Positions 53,421 through 64,000 of a stretch of DNA of 64,000 nucleotides are shown piece by piece. The notes beneath the pieces were generated by a model. It was not told the DNA's origin, searched no databases, and saw only the letters and a list, made by a program, of their open reading frames with translations. The position numbers were made by a program, and so were the translations under genes. The stretch is from Cryptomeria japonica (taxonomy: Eukaryota; Streptophyta; Pinopsida; Cupressales; Cupressaceae). Numbering within the stretch: position 1 is the first letter of the stretch; each line of letters starts with the position of its first letter. The stretch lies in the NCBI RefSeq assembly GCF_030272615.1, contig NC_081409.1, forward strand, positions 470,140,573 to 470,204,572, given 5' to 3'.

Positions 53421-54690
53421 TCATTATATCCAGTCTAGTCTATTTTAGATATAACAAACCTCCAATCATAGATTTATACCTTGTAGGATTTACTGGTGAT
53501 GATGCATCTTTCTTATTTAGCTTCTCACTTGTAACCATAGGTGTACCAACTAGTTTAGAATCTTCCATACCAAATTTCTTCAATAAATCTCTAGCATACT
53601 TAGTTTGATAGATGAAAATACCTTTATCAGTCTGAGTAATCTGCAAACCTAAGAAAAATTTCATTTCCCCAATCATAGACATCTAAAATTCATTCTTCAT
53701 AGTTTTAGAGAATTCCATACATAACTTATCCTCACCTCCAAAAATGATATCATCAAAATAGACTTAAACAATAAATATGTCATCATGAGTGATCTTATAG
53801 TATAAATTATTGTCAGCATTACCTTTAGTGAAACCAAGCTTCATCAGATATTTATCCAATCTTCCATACCAAGCTCTAGGGGCTTGTTTCAATCCATATA
53901 AAGCTTTCCTTAATTTGCAAACCATGTTTTTGACATCTAAAAGTGAAAATGCATTATGTTGCTTAATGTAAACTTATTCTTCAAGATCTCCAATCAAAAA
54001 TGCACACTTAACATCCACCTAATAAACCTTGTAGTTCTTATGGGCAACATAAGCAAGAAATAATCTCATATCTTCAATCCCATCTACCGAAGAAAAAGTT
54101 TCATCATAATCAATTCCTTCCTTCTGAGAACATCCTTTACAAACCAATCTATCTTTATTCCTCACAACTTGTCCATCTTCATTTAATTTATTCCTAAGAC
54201 CCCATTTAGTTCAAATAACTTTCTTATTTTTAGGTCAGAGAACTAAAGTCCATGTGTTATTCTTTTCTATTTGATCTAATTCCTCTTCCATAGCTTTCAT
54301 CCAACTTTCATCTTTACATGCTTCAATTACTGATGTCGGTTCAATTTGAGAAATCAAACATACCTCATCAACTGCCAACCTTCTTGTCATCACTTCTTTG
54401 TTCTTGTCTCCAATGATCTGATCTTTTGAATGATTCAACCTTACATACAGAGGAGTCTTCTGACTTTCTGTTCCTCTGCCCTGATCTTCAATTACTGTTG
54501 AATTTTCTGATACTACCAGAGTAACTGGTTCAATATTTTGTTCCGATGCAGGTGCTACCAGTTCAGTTATGATCATCTCCACTGTTCGATCTCTCTCATA
54601 AGTTATGATTTGATTTTTGTTTTTCTCATCCACCTTGACATTAGTGCTCTCCATAATTCTCTGCAATCTTTTGTTATAACATATATATGC
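53421..54690 (-). pseudogene. Copia B reverse transcriptase
   Basis: 'EEELDQIEKNNTWTLVL' (54240-54300), fragments of the palm with 'VYFDDIIFGGE' near 53745 (Phe for the usual Val of FVDD; both catalytic Asp kept), and the connection 'MIGEMKFFLGLQITQTDKGI' and 'KLVGTPMVTSEKL' (53440-53682) are all present. Frameshifts and stops occur between 53690 and 54235. It reads in the usual place between integrase and RNase H. Confidence 0.82.
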
Positions 54691-55600
54691 TTTTCTTTCA
54701 TTAGAATAACCAAGTCATATCCCTTCATCACATCTAGGATCAAACTTTCCAATGGAATCATCTCTTATGATATAGGATTTACTACCAAAGATTCTTAAAT
54801 ACTTAACTGTAGGTGTATGACCAAACCATAACTCATAAGGTGTCTTACTTGTGTCACCCTTGATATGAAATATGTTGAATGTGTATACCACCATGCTCAT
54901 AGCTTCTCTTTAGTAGATATGAGGTAGATTATCTTCCATCATCATAGTTCTAGCCGCATCCAAGATAGTTTTGTTCCTTTCCACAACTCCATTTTGCTGA
55001 GGTGTCTGGGGTGCAGATAATTGTCTCCTAATCCCATTGTTTTCACAATAACTGTTAAATTCACTAAATGTGAATTCTCCACCCTGATCTGACCTTAAGC
55101 ATTTAATATTCAATCATGTCTCTATCTCAACTTTAGCTTTAAAGATTTTAAACTTTTCAAATGATTCAAATTTTTCCCTTAGAAAAGTAACCCACATCAT
55201 TCTATAATAGTCATCAATGATTAGCATAAAATCTCTATTACCCTAAAAAACTTTTGATTCTAGCAGGACCACACAAATCAGTATGAATAAGATCAAGAAT
55301 ATCATTAAATTTGTTTTGTCTACTCTTAAAAGAAGTTCTGACTTGCTTTCCCATTTGACATTCCTTACATACTGGATTATAGGGCTTCACAATCTTAGGT
55401 ATATCTCTAACTGCCTTAGTAGAACTGATCTTTACAATGCAATCAAAACTCACATGACACAACCTCTTATGCCATAACCAACTCTTATAAATTTGTGCAA
55501 TCAAACATGTCTTCTCACTGGAGTTCAAATGAAAGATGTTACCTTTAGCCTGAGTACCAGTTGCAATCTCCAATGCAGATCTATTGATAATCTTGCATTT
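54691..55600 (-). pseudogene. Copia B integrase
   Basis: The pre-integrase region has 'KSWLWHKRLCHVSFDCIVK' and 'NPVCKECQMGK' (H, H, C, C). The core has 'LDLIHTDLCGPARIKS' (first Asp), 'CLRSDQGGEFTFSEF' (second Asp) and 'QQNGVVERNKTILDAA' (Glu), so the DDE triad is preserved, unlike in Copia A. Frameshifts near 55235 and 55120 break the middle. The C-terminal region reads 'DTSKTPYELWFGHTP' and 'DPRCDEGI'. Confidence 0.86.
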
Positions 55601-55924
55601 TCAATCCTTGAATTGTAACTAAAATCCTTTATCCACCAACTATCCTACACTCAAAATATTATTCCTTAAACCTTCAACATAATAAATATTATCAGTATCA
55701 TGCTTACCATTGAGTGATATAGTTCCTCTTCCCTTGATCATGCATTCTTTGTCATCTCCAAATCTAATCAGACTACCATCAAATTCTTGCAAACATAGAA
55801 ACTTCCTTTTATCTCTAGTCATATGATGTGAACATCCACTGTCTATCACCCATTCATCCTTGTCTTCAATTTTAGAAGCAAGGGCCTTTTCTTTAGATAT
55901 CGGATCATCTTCCCTAATAGCCAA
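55601..55924 (-). pseudogene. Copia B protease
   Basis: 'DEWVIDSGCSHHMTRDKRKF' contains an intact D-S-G. 'IKGRGTISLNGKHDTDNIYY' and 'GLRNNILSVG' continue to the integrase region. The same order and near-identical wording occur in Copia C, where the Cys is a stop. Confidence 0.85.
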
Positions 55925-56990
55925 AAATACCCATTCCTTTCCATTGCCAGATCCACTAGTTGAATCTTGTGTTGGTTCATCATCAGAACAAACACACCTT
56001 CCTCGTCAACATAGTAGCATGATTTGTCTTTGTTTCTCCTATACTTATGATTGTTCTGATAATCATGGTTAGGCCTAAAAGATCTTCTAACTATTTCTTC
56101 AAATCTTGAATTCCTTTCTAGACATCTAGATGCAAAATGAGTTATCTTATTACATGCAAAACTTTTAAAAGGTGATTTTCCTTCATACTTACTTCCTCTA
56201 GGACCTTTAGGTACTTTTCTAGCAAATAGGGCTTCAAGTTTCTCAAACTCTTCACCTTCTTTCTTCATTTCCTCCAATTCCTTAGCATATAAGGCTTTCT
56301 AATCACTCTTGCTGGTAGATGATGCATATGCATGAAAAGAAGGTTTAGATTTTGCAACTCCAGAAGGACCAAATTTCTCAAGCTCAAAAGAAGATAACTT
56401 TCCAACCAAGGTATCCCTATTAATAGAGGTGTTTTCCATAGTTCTCAACTCATTAATTTTAGTAGCCTTCATGTTATAATTCGGTACCACAGCTCTCAAT
56501 ACTTTAGAAACTATTTCATCTTTGCTTAGAGATCCACCACAACATTGAATTTCCATGACAATCTCATTAAGTCTATCCATAAAAGTAGTAATCCTTTCAT
56601 CTTCTTCCATCTTCAGGTTCTCATATCCTTTCATTCAGAGTCTCCAATTTATTCCATATAGCCTTCGCAGTTGATTTGTTAGATAGTCTCATAATTTGCT
56701 GATCAAAAAGTGCACACAAAAGGGCTTCGCTACCTCTACAATCATTGTCAATCTCCTTATCCAAGCCTTCTAGAGGAGGATTTCCAGATGTCAGACTATG
56801 AGGTGTATAGCCATTCTCAGTGATCTCCCAAATCTCCTTGCCAAGACATCTCAGATGAGTCTCCATCCGAATCTTCCATACTCTATAATTTGTTCCATCA
56901 AGCCTAAGAATTTCTCTTTGGAAAATAGTAGCAGATGAACTTGATGAACTTGCACTATTAGATTCTTCCTCAAGCAGTTAAGCTTCTGTA
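55925..56990 (-). pseudogene. Copia B gag
   Basis: UBN2-type gag: 'LRLDGTNYRVWKIRMETHLR' near 56860-56920, 'STAKAIWNKLETLNE', then a small deletion with frameshift near 56630. 'ENLKMEEDERITTFMDRLNE' and 'SKVLRAVVPNYNMK' follow, then 'EKLEALFARKVPKGP' and a knuckle 'SFACNKITHFASRC' whose first Cys is Ser and whose Gly is Thr. A second frameshift lies near 55925-56000. Confidence 0.84.
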
Positions 56991-57001
56991 GAGAGGACCA
57001 G

Positions 57002-57013
57002 ACTCTGATACCA
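57002..57013 (-). other. Primer-binding site of Copia B
   Basis: The minus strand reads TGGTATCAGAGT (last base C to T), followed by CTGGTCC. Two bases from the LTR. Confidence 0.88.
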
Positions 57014-57015
57014 AT

Positions 57016-58260
57016 TGTTAGACAACTCATATAACTAGAGGACAACTGAAAGGGGGAGTGAATTAGTTGTCAATAGATTATAGAACTTTAAGCATTAAAA
57101 CCTTATTACTGGAATACATAAACCAAATACTGGAATAGATATAATAGTTAAGAACAAATATATATAAACCACATAACATTTACCAACCATCCACAAAAGA
57201 TAACACCAAAATTTGTATGTGGAAAACCTGGTAAAGGGAAAAACCATGGTGGAAAACCTACCCACAATTAGATAATACTTTTGTAGTAAGTATGCGATTA
57301 CAATAAGAAGGGCCTACACATGCAGGAAGGCCAACAACCTATAGTGCATTGATTATCATAGAAGGAGCCTCACTGACTACAAAATAAATCCATACTACAA
57401 TCCGGAAGAAGAATGAACTGAAAGAATAGCATCTCCTATTCTTGAGTATAGTTTTGGCTAAGCTCAATACTAGAGATATTAAACCTCTTACACAAACCCA
57501 ATCCGATCACCTATGATCAACCAAAAACATCTACATATGATTACAACTTTATTTGCACATAGATTAATCCCATAACCATAATCCTATTAATCCCCTTGAA
57601 TATGCCCATGATCTACAAAGAGATCTTACATCACATTTATACCAACCCAGGACCTAAACAACTAGGTCGGCCACCTAAAATATAATAACATAAATTCATA
57701 ACTTAAACCCACAATCTAATGATCAACCAAGTCGGGCTAAGACAAAAAAAACATAATCCAATCAATAAACCCAACCGGTAACACATCAGTATCATCCACC
57801 AACACGTTACATAAACTAGTCCATAACCTAGTTGAATAAGATAGCAGTAGGTCTGGACCCAAATCCAACACCACCGATCAACAGGAACAGGAACATGAAC
57901 AAGATAACTAACAACATCTCAAAAGCCATCTAGAATCTGCACCAACATCACTTATCATGTGCATCAAAAAGGTCTTCAACAAAGCTCTGCCAACAAAACC
58001 CTTACCGGTGACCAAAAGGCTTACTAGAACAAATGATAGCTCCTGAGTCATCAAATCCTGAACCAACTGATCTTGATACCCATCTGAATAGAATGAATGA
58101 TAGATCCAAACCAAGTCCACAAGACAAAGCATACTAGAGCATACTGGATCAATATCATAAACCAACCACTCTACCAGAACCTACCGAAAGCCAATAAACA
58201 ACCAAAAAAGTTGGTGTTACCATCAATGCAACACATAATCAATTCCTCCAATTGCCAATA
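57016..58260 (-). repeat. 5' LTR of Copia B
   Basis: 1245 bp, partner of 39006-40261. The last bases CCAATA are decayed from CCAACA. Confidence 0.92.
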
Positions 58261-58265
58261 GTACC

Positions 58266-58820
58266 AACATATTTATTAATTTCGACATGAAAATTTAGGA
58301 ACCCAAGATTTCCAAAACCAACTCTATGACTAAGATGTAAGTGGTATCCAAAATAATTCGATTTCAATGACATGTTGCACATAGGAACTTCCAAAATACT
58401 AACACTTATCTCATCCATAATGGTGATCTGGCCTAATGTAATGCATGTTCAACATAGAAACTGCCATAACCAAGAAAATTTTCCTTCCATACCTCACACC
58501 ACTTGTGAAAAGTAAACTTCGTCATTAATGTCAAATTGCAAACATTAACTCTCCATGACTCTTCCACTGAACTAGTACTTGTATAGTCATAACAAGAAAG
58601 TACCCTAGTCCCAATGTAGCATCTTATGACACTAACCCCCTAAAATTTAGGACCTCTAAAGTGGGTGTCAACTTCCTAGAAAGTAGGAATCCATGTCATA
58701 ATTTCATCTTCCATTTAGGATGCAGCCTCACCAAGAGGTCCCACAAACTGATATGACAATAGGAAGTTAAAAACTTAGGATATAACATTTATATATAATA
58801 ATTAATTAAATAAACCAACA
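58266..58820 (-). repeat. Copia G 5' LTR, right part
   Basis: It follows the GTACC duplication and continues the LTR cut at 39005. It ends 'taaataaaccaaca' (TGTTGG start on the minus strand). Confidence 0.65.
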
Positions 58821-60963
58821 TGTTAGGACTCTAAGGTTGAGACACCTTAATCCCAACAAGAATCCTTTCTTGTTTTAATAAAATTCTCAAGAAGCTATTT
58901 GTATTGAAATGTCTACTTTTGTAGACATTATGAATCCCACATGTTTCTAGTTCTCTATGTTGATGGTTTATTATTAAATAAAGTTTATCATCCATCAAAA
59001 ATAGTGTTGAATCTACTTTCATGATATATTTTCCATGAAAAACATGGGTTTATTGAATTACCTTTATAGGATCAAGATCAACTAATTTTCTTTCAATATT
59101 AGTTTTGCTCTCCCAATTATGTCTTTGATTTTCTAACTTGGATTCACATGGTTGATTATAATCTTACCTCAAATCTATTTCTATCTATAGTCAATCTTGA
59201 GGCTAATTCTTTCACTTGATTTTTTGATGTTATATCATCTCATTATCTTGTTGGTACTTATATGCACAGGAATTTACCATTTTTGCTAATTAGAATTAAA
59301 AGGTTAACCATCAAAACCTTTTCTAATTAACTAATTATGAATACGAATCAATAAAAGTATGTTCATGAATATAATAACAAAACAAATTAAATTATTGAAA
59401 CCCCCTGTTAAACTTGAGCATGTCGGTTCCATTGTCCTTTTTCTTCTTGTGTAATATTAGCTCTTAGAATTGCGTTGAAAGTTATGGACATGAGAATTTG
59501 AAGATAGTGGTTGTTGAAAAAGGGAAATTGATGCTAAATTTATAGATTTTGGAGGATTTGATTGGATGAATGAGATTGATTTGATAACTAAATCGATCAA
59601 TGGTTGAGATTTCATGTGACAAGTTGACGGGAGAGGATTTCTCATGCTAACTAGATCTAATTGAGAGATCAACTAGTTTGATTGAAGAGATAATCGATTT
59701 TATTAGGAGTTGAATAGAATTTATGGATCAGTCAAGAAATTTGATTAATTAATTAACTAACTTGAATGATTAGAAGACTGATGTGATTGAATTGTTAACT
59801 AAATTGATTGATCAGTTAGAAAAAAGGCAATTGAGAGTTGATAGGACATTAGTGGGAGGTAAAAATTTGACATGTCTTGCAAGTGAAGAGGGGAAAACAT
59901 ATTTGAAGGTCAAATGATCAAAACATAACAAAATAAGCATGCAGAATGCTAAAATATCATTAAAAGACCATTTCACCTTGCTATTGTACCTTCTCCTTTG
60001 GATTGAGCTTGATGAAGTGAAGGCATCCCTTGATAATGCTCCACTTGATGTGCTCCTTTGATTGCTAGATGTGGATGGCTCTCCAATGTTGTGCACAAAT
60101 GGAATGGATTTGAAAAATGATAAGGATGAGATGATCAAGTTGCCAAGATGATTTCCTGGGCTCAAAAGGGCAGCATAAACTTACTGGATTTCAAGATGTT
60201 TAGAATGAAGGGATGGAGCCCTATTTTATAGGAAGAAGAGAGGAAAATGGATGGCTAGGATGAATTCGAGATGAAGGGCTAAGATTTACTTGTAAGCTCA
60301 CACAAGGTCCAAGAGAGGGTGTGGAGACCAAGAAATATGCCTTAAAAGAATTTCGTATCTCCACACTCCACAAGATGCATTGGAGGAATTAAAAATTCTC
60401 CAAAAAAGGATATCATGGGGATTGGAGGAATAAAAAGGAATTAAAAATTCCTTGGGAGAGGGGATGCCTGGAGGAATGTGTGATTTCAAAAATCTTACAT
60501 TCACCTAGGAAAAGAGCATTTAAAGCTAGTGGCTGGATGAAAAGGACAAAGAGTTGACTTTGTGGCTAATCATGATGATTAACCATTAACGACTCATTAG
60601 GAGGGGGATTAGAGGAAATGTTAGGTGGGATTAATATTTGTAGGAGAAAGACTAGGAGAGAGAATGAGTGGAGGGAATAAAAAATTAGAAGAATAATGTT
60701 AAGTGAGTTTAGGGAGTTTCTAGAAGAATGAATTAAGAAGATGATTTGTAGGAATCATGTAGGTTAACTAATTAATTGAAATTAATTAGGTAAGAGGAAG
60801 ATTTGTGAGGATTTGATTTTTTTAGAAGAATAAAGAAAGGGATTGATTTATTAAATAAATCAATCATATGCTATAGTGACAATATTAATTATATTTAATT
60901 AATATTGAGAGGAATTTGAATTAACATAATTAATTAATTAATTATGCGAGGAATTAAAAATAA
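58821..60963. other. Unassigned AT-rich DNA, possibly 3' region or LTR of the Tat-type element
   Basis: No clear coding. A 63-codon open stretch at 58831-59022 (-) has no known motif. From 59450 the plus strand is rich in TTGAT/GATCAA words. 60380-60455 holds two short hairpins around GGAATT-AAA-AATTCC (60435-60453 is perfect, 8-bp arms). It may be the 3' LTR of the Gypsy element to the right, but no second copy is in the window to test this. Confidence 0.3.
60841..60906. repeat. Two adjacent perfect inverted repeats
   Basis: 60841-60865 is GATTGATTTATT-A-AATAAATCAATC (12-bp arms). 60881-60906 is AATATTAATTA-TATT-TAATTAATATT (11-bp arms). A run of TAAT repeats follows to 60955, just downstream of the truncated integrase. 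Confidence 0.8.
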
Positions 60964-62199
60964 TTAACGGTTTTGATATACCCAGAGATGATTCAAGGCC
61001 TTGAGGCGCCTTTCATATAACAATTCTAGCTCTTGTAAGCGGGCAATTTTGTATTCTTCCTCTGGTAGGATGTTTTGCAATGATACCCTTAGAGAGGGGA
61101 TCTTGATCTCAAGGGGAAGGATGGCTTCGGAACCAAATACTAAGGAATAAGGAGTGGCACCTATGGGGGTGCAGATGGAGGTGCGGTAGGCCCACAATGC
61201 AGGATGGATTTGGAGGTGCCAATCATGGCCTGCTTCATTGACTGTCTTTTTGAGGATTTTTATTAGGGTTTTATTAGAAGCCTCAGCTTGGCCATTACCT
61301 TGGGGGTAATATGGAGTGGAGAAGTAGTGTTGGATGTTGAATTTTTGGCAGAGTTCTTTAACATCCTGGTTCTTAAATTGTTTACCATTATCTGTGATGG
61401 TATCTTTTGGGATGCCATATTGGTAGATTAGGTAGTTTAGGATGAATTTGGATATTTGCTTGCCGATGGTGAAAGTAAGAGGGATAGCCTCTACCCACTT
61501 GGTGAAGTATTCGGTGGCGGTGATAATGAATTTATGTTTGTTGGAAGATGAAGGGTGGATTTTCCCAATGAGATCGAGCCCCCACTGGGAGAAGGGCCAT
61601 GGTGTAATGAATGGCTGCAATTCTTGTGATGGTACATGAATCTTGTCACCATGCTGCTGGAAAGGGATGCATTTCTTTACATAATTGTATGCATCTTCTT
61701 CCATTTTAGGCCAATAGTAACTTGTTCTCAAAAGTTTTTTAGCCAATGTGATTCCACTTGAGTGTGCCCCACAGATACCCTCGTGTACTTCACGTAATTC
61801 CCATTTTGCTTCTTGTTTATCTAAACACCTTAGGAGGGAACCATCAAAATGCCTTCTGAACAAGGTGTCTGCAAGGATGGTGTAACGGGCACATTGGCGG
61901 ATGAAGGTTTGCTGTTGGGTTTTGGTGAGGTGTGGGGGAATGGTGTTATCTTTGAGGAAAGCGAAGGTTTCTTGGTACCAAGGGGACTCAGGACCAATGA
62001 GAACACACACCATTTTAGACTTTGGTAGGTCATATACCAGTATAAACAATTGCTCGACCAAGAACTCGCACTTCTGACTATGTGCTTGCATTTGAAGGAG
62101 GGAGCCAATGGTGGCCATTGCATCTGCAGCCCTGTTGTTTGTTCGTGCAATTTGGTCAAACTTGATTGCCGTGAAATGTTGCTTAAGATCTTCAACCAT
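60964..62199 (-). pseudogene. Tat-type integrase, C-terminally truncated
   Basis: It is open for 411 codons, the first of which are the end of the second RNase H ('RTNNRAADAMATIGSLLQ'). The zinc region has 'VHEGICGAHSSGITLAKKLL' and 'YVKKCIPFQQHG'; the usual second Cys is Phe. The core has 'FSQWGLDLIGKIHPSSSNKH' (Asp), 'DTITDNGKQFKNQD' (Asp) and 'YYPQGNGQAEASNKTLIKIL' (Glu), a complete DDE set. 'RTSICTPIGATPYSLVFGSE' is typical of the lineage. Translation ends at TAA (60964-60966) in AT-rich DNA, without the usual downstream domain. Confidence 0.85.
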
Positions 62200-62604
62200 G
62201 GTATGGTAGGGAAGGAGTTTATCATCTTTTGTCTAGTATTCATCATTGACTTGTTTTATGATGAGTTGGGAATCGCCATAGACTTGTAATTCCTTTATTT
62301 TCCAGTGGATAGCCAAGCATAAACTTGTGATGACGGCCTCATATTCTGCTATGTTATTGGTACATGCAAAGGCTATCTTGTATGATTTGGGGATGCCATC
62401 TCCTTGAGGTGTGACCAATAATATTCTTTCCCCTAATCCATTTTGAGTGTAGGAGCCATTAAAATACAATTTCCATGTGGAGGATGTGGTAACTGTCATA
62501 ATGAGCTCATCTGGTAATTCTGTGAGAAGAGGATGGTCGCTTGGAAGTGGAGCTTTAGCCAACTGATCTGTAATGACTTGTCCTTTGATTGCCTTTCTAT
62601 CCAC
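62200..62604 (-). pseudogene. Second (archaeal-type) RNase H of the Tat element
   Basis: 'LYFNGSYTQNGLGERILLVT' is the first motif, with Asn where the family has Asp. 'NNIAEYEAVITSLCLAI' gives the Glu and 'LQVYGDSQLIIKQVNDEY' gives an Asp. A TAG at 62233 splits it from its last motif ('NNRAADAMA') in the integrase frame. This additional RNase H is known only in the Tat branch among plant Gypsy elements. Confidence 0.82.
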
Positions 62605-64000
62605 ATATTAAATGTCAAACTCACTTAAGAGCATGACCCATTTGGTGGTTTTGCTAGTGAGAGCAATCTTTGGACAAGAGATATTTAAGTGGATCAATTT
62701 TAGCAATTAATTTTGTCTTATTATTTAGCATATAGTGTCATAGTTTCTGTGTGTTGAAGACTAATGCCAAACATGCTCTTTCAATGGGGGTGTAATTAAG
62801 TTCATATCCTACCAAAATTTGACTGATGTAGTAAATGGCGTGTTCCTTCCCTTGATCATCTGTTTGCACCAATAATGCCCCCAATGCCACTGCAGTAGCA
62901 AATATATACAAACTAAGGGGTTTTCCAAGAGTAGGAGGCATCAATACGAGAGGTGATGCTAGATATTCTTTTAATTTATCAAAGGCCTTTTGACATAGGC
63001 AATCCCATTTAAATTTTGTGTCTTTACGCAATAGGTGTGCAAATGGATGGCACTTGTCTGCTAGCTGTGAAATGAAACGCCTGACAGACTGGAGTTTTCC
63101 CTGGAGACTGCGCAGTTGTCTGAGAGTTTTTGGCGAAGGCATTTCCATAATAGTTTTTACCTTTGCAGGATCAACCTCGATGCCTCTGTGGGAAACAATG
63201 AATCCCAGTATTTTTCCCGATGTGACGTCAAACACACACTTTTTGGGATTTAGGCGCAGCTTGTATTTTTTCAATCTTTCGAACATCTGTTTTAGAATGG
63301 GGATGTGTTGTTGTCTTGTCTTGGATTTTCCTAGCAGATTATCCACGTAGTCCTCCATAATTTTGTGCAAGAGGTCATGAAAAATTGTTGTCATTGCCCG
63401 TTGATACGTAGCTCCAACATTTTTAAGGCCAAAAGGCATGACCCGATAATAGAAAGTACCCCATGGTGTTGTGAATGCAGTTTTATGCTGATCCTCATTT
63501 GCTATCCTGATTTGGTTGTATCTAAAAAACCCATCCATTAGTGATAACATTTCATGTCCTGCTGTAAGGTCCACAATCATGTCTATATTGGGGAGCGGGA
63601 AATCATCTTTAGGACAAGCTATATTTAGATCTCGGAAATCTATGTAGATGTGGATGCCCCTAGTAGGTTTGCTGACAGGTACAATGTTGGAGACCCATTT
63701 AGCATAATCTATTGGTTTGATAAATTCTGCATCTAACAACTTTTGGAGTTTTGCCTTGACCAGGAGTGCAATATGTGGGTGCACTTTGCACAATTTTTGT
63801 TTTACAGGTTTTGCATCTCGACAGACGGTGAGATTGTAAACCACCAAGGCAGGGTCTAACCTTGGCATATCAGAATAGGACCATGCAAAATTGATTTTTA
63901 CCTCTGTAAGGAAGTTGATGAAGTCTTGTTTCTCGATTTCTATGAGGGATTTGATAATGAGCACATTTTTCGGAATGACCTCGGTGCCAATGTTGATGCT
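62605..64000 (-). pseudogene. Tat-type reverse transcriptase and Gypsy RNase H
   Basis: The frame is open from 63964 to 62738 and coding continues to the right edge ('GTEVIPKNV'). It shows 'FAWSYSDMPRLDPALVVYNL', 'GIHIYIDFRDLNIACPKDDF', 'MLSLMDGFFRYNQIRI', 'TFYYRVMPFGLKNVGATYQR' and 'MEDYVDNLLGKS'. The YVDD box reads YVDN, so one of the two metal-binding Asp is lost. Connection and Gypsy RNase H follow ('LYIFATAVALGALLVQTDD', with Thr-Ala in place of the usual D-A/S; 'ELNYTPIERACLALV'). A stop at 62738 and a frameshift precede the second RNase H. Confidence 0.87.

Larger units (their letters stand above)
39006..58260 (-). mobile_element. Ty1/Copia retrotransposon B carrying insertions F and E
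   Basis: The minus-strand element has LTRs 57016-58260 and 39006-40261, a PBS at 57002 and a PPT at 40262. Perfect duplications GTACC (39001-39005 and 58261-58265) flank it. Its coding region (40652-40929 and 53086-56990) is split inside RNase H by insertion F. Without F and E it is about 7.1 kb. It is closely related to Copia C by gag and integrase wording. Several frameshifts make it inactive. Confidence 0.92.
60964..64000 (-). mobile_element. Ty3/Gypsy Tat-lineage element H (partial, continues right)
   Basis: Minus-strand pol with RT, Gypsy RNase H, a second (archaeal-type) RNase H and integrase in that order, the hallmark of the Tat lineage (Ogre/Retand type). The gag and protease side lies beyond the right edge. 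The integrase stops abruptly after 'HLWVYQNR' at 60964, where related proteins continue with a C-terminal domain. Catalytic residues in RT and the second RNase H are changed. Confidence 0.85.

Noticed and set aside
62050-63350. Plus-strand open frames opposite the Tat pol
   Set aside because: Complementary shadows of RT and RNase H coding.
1-64000. CRISPR arrays, bacterial operons, ribosome-binding sites, integrated DNA virus
   Set aside because: No regularly spaced identical repeats, no prokaryotic gene layout and no viral capsid or movement genes; content is plant retroelements.

Overview
This is repeat-dense plant nuclear DNA. It holds Copia and Gypsy LTR retrotransposons stacked inside one another, pieces of L1-type LINEs and one interrupted gene-like exon. 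Most primer-binding sites match plant initiator tRNA-Met (TGGTATCAGAGC or variants), and the elements include a chromodomain Gypsy and a dual-RNase-H Tat-type Gypsy. That points to a large-genome seed plant, possibly a gymnosperm, but the species cannot be fixed from the sequence. I see no rRNA, tRNA, CRISPR array or intact cellular gene.

Layout. (1) 1-13596 (-): a pol-less LTR element, called A-prime here. It encodes a coiled-coil/CCHC protein and a large unknown protein, and it is split by an autonomous-type Copia element, A, at 3741-11465 (-). A-prime sits in a Copia LTR fragment (13597-14335), which abuts the 3' part of a LINE ORF2 (14336-15564). (2) 15565-28878 (-): Copia D lies beside that LINE. 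Its gag is split by Copia C (20171-26766, +) with a perfect GGTGT duplication. (3) 29251-35310 (+): a gene-like exon is split by a Gypsy chromovirus (29602-34694, +) that has lost its RT core. A 14-bp minisatellite and a LINE 3' end with poly(A) follow. (4) 36095-38655 (-): an LTR-like block and the gag-protease-integrase remnant of Copia G. (5) 39006-58260 (-): Copia B with perfect GTACC duplications, inserted in the LTR of G. B's RNase H is split by an unclassified 3.9-kb insertion F (40935-53085, ends TGTTG...CAACA). F is in turn split by E (41960-50192, -; perfect GATTG duplications), a non-autonomous Gypsy with a gag/protease/G-patch ORF and no RT or integrase. (6) 58266-60963: the rest of the G LTR and unassigned AT-rich DNA. 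(7) 60964-64000 (-): a Tat-type Gypsy (RT, two RNases H, integrase) that runs off the window.

The nesting gives relative ages: C is younger than D; A younger than A-prime; E younger than F, F than B, and B than G. Nearly all coding regions carry stops, frameshifts or lost catalytic residues, so the window reads as silenced, decaying repeat DNA. The least familiar items are A-prime, insertion F, element E and the interrupted gene-like exon.
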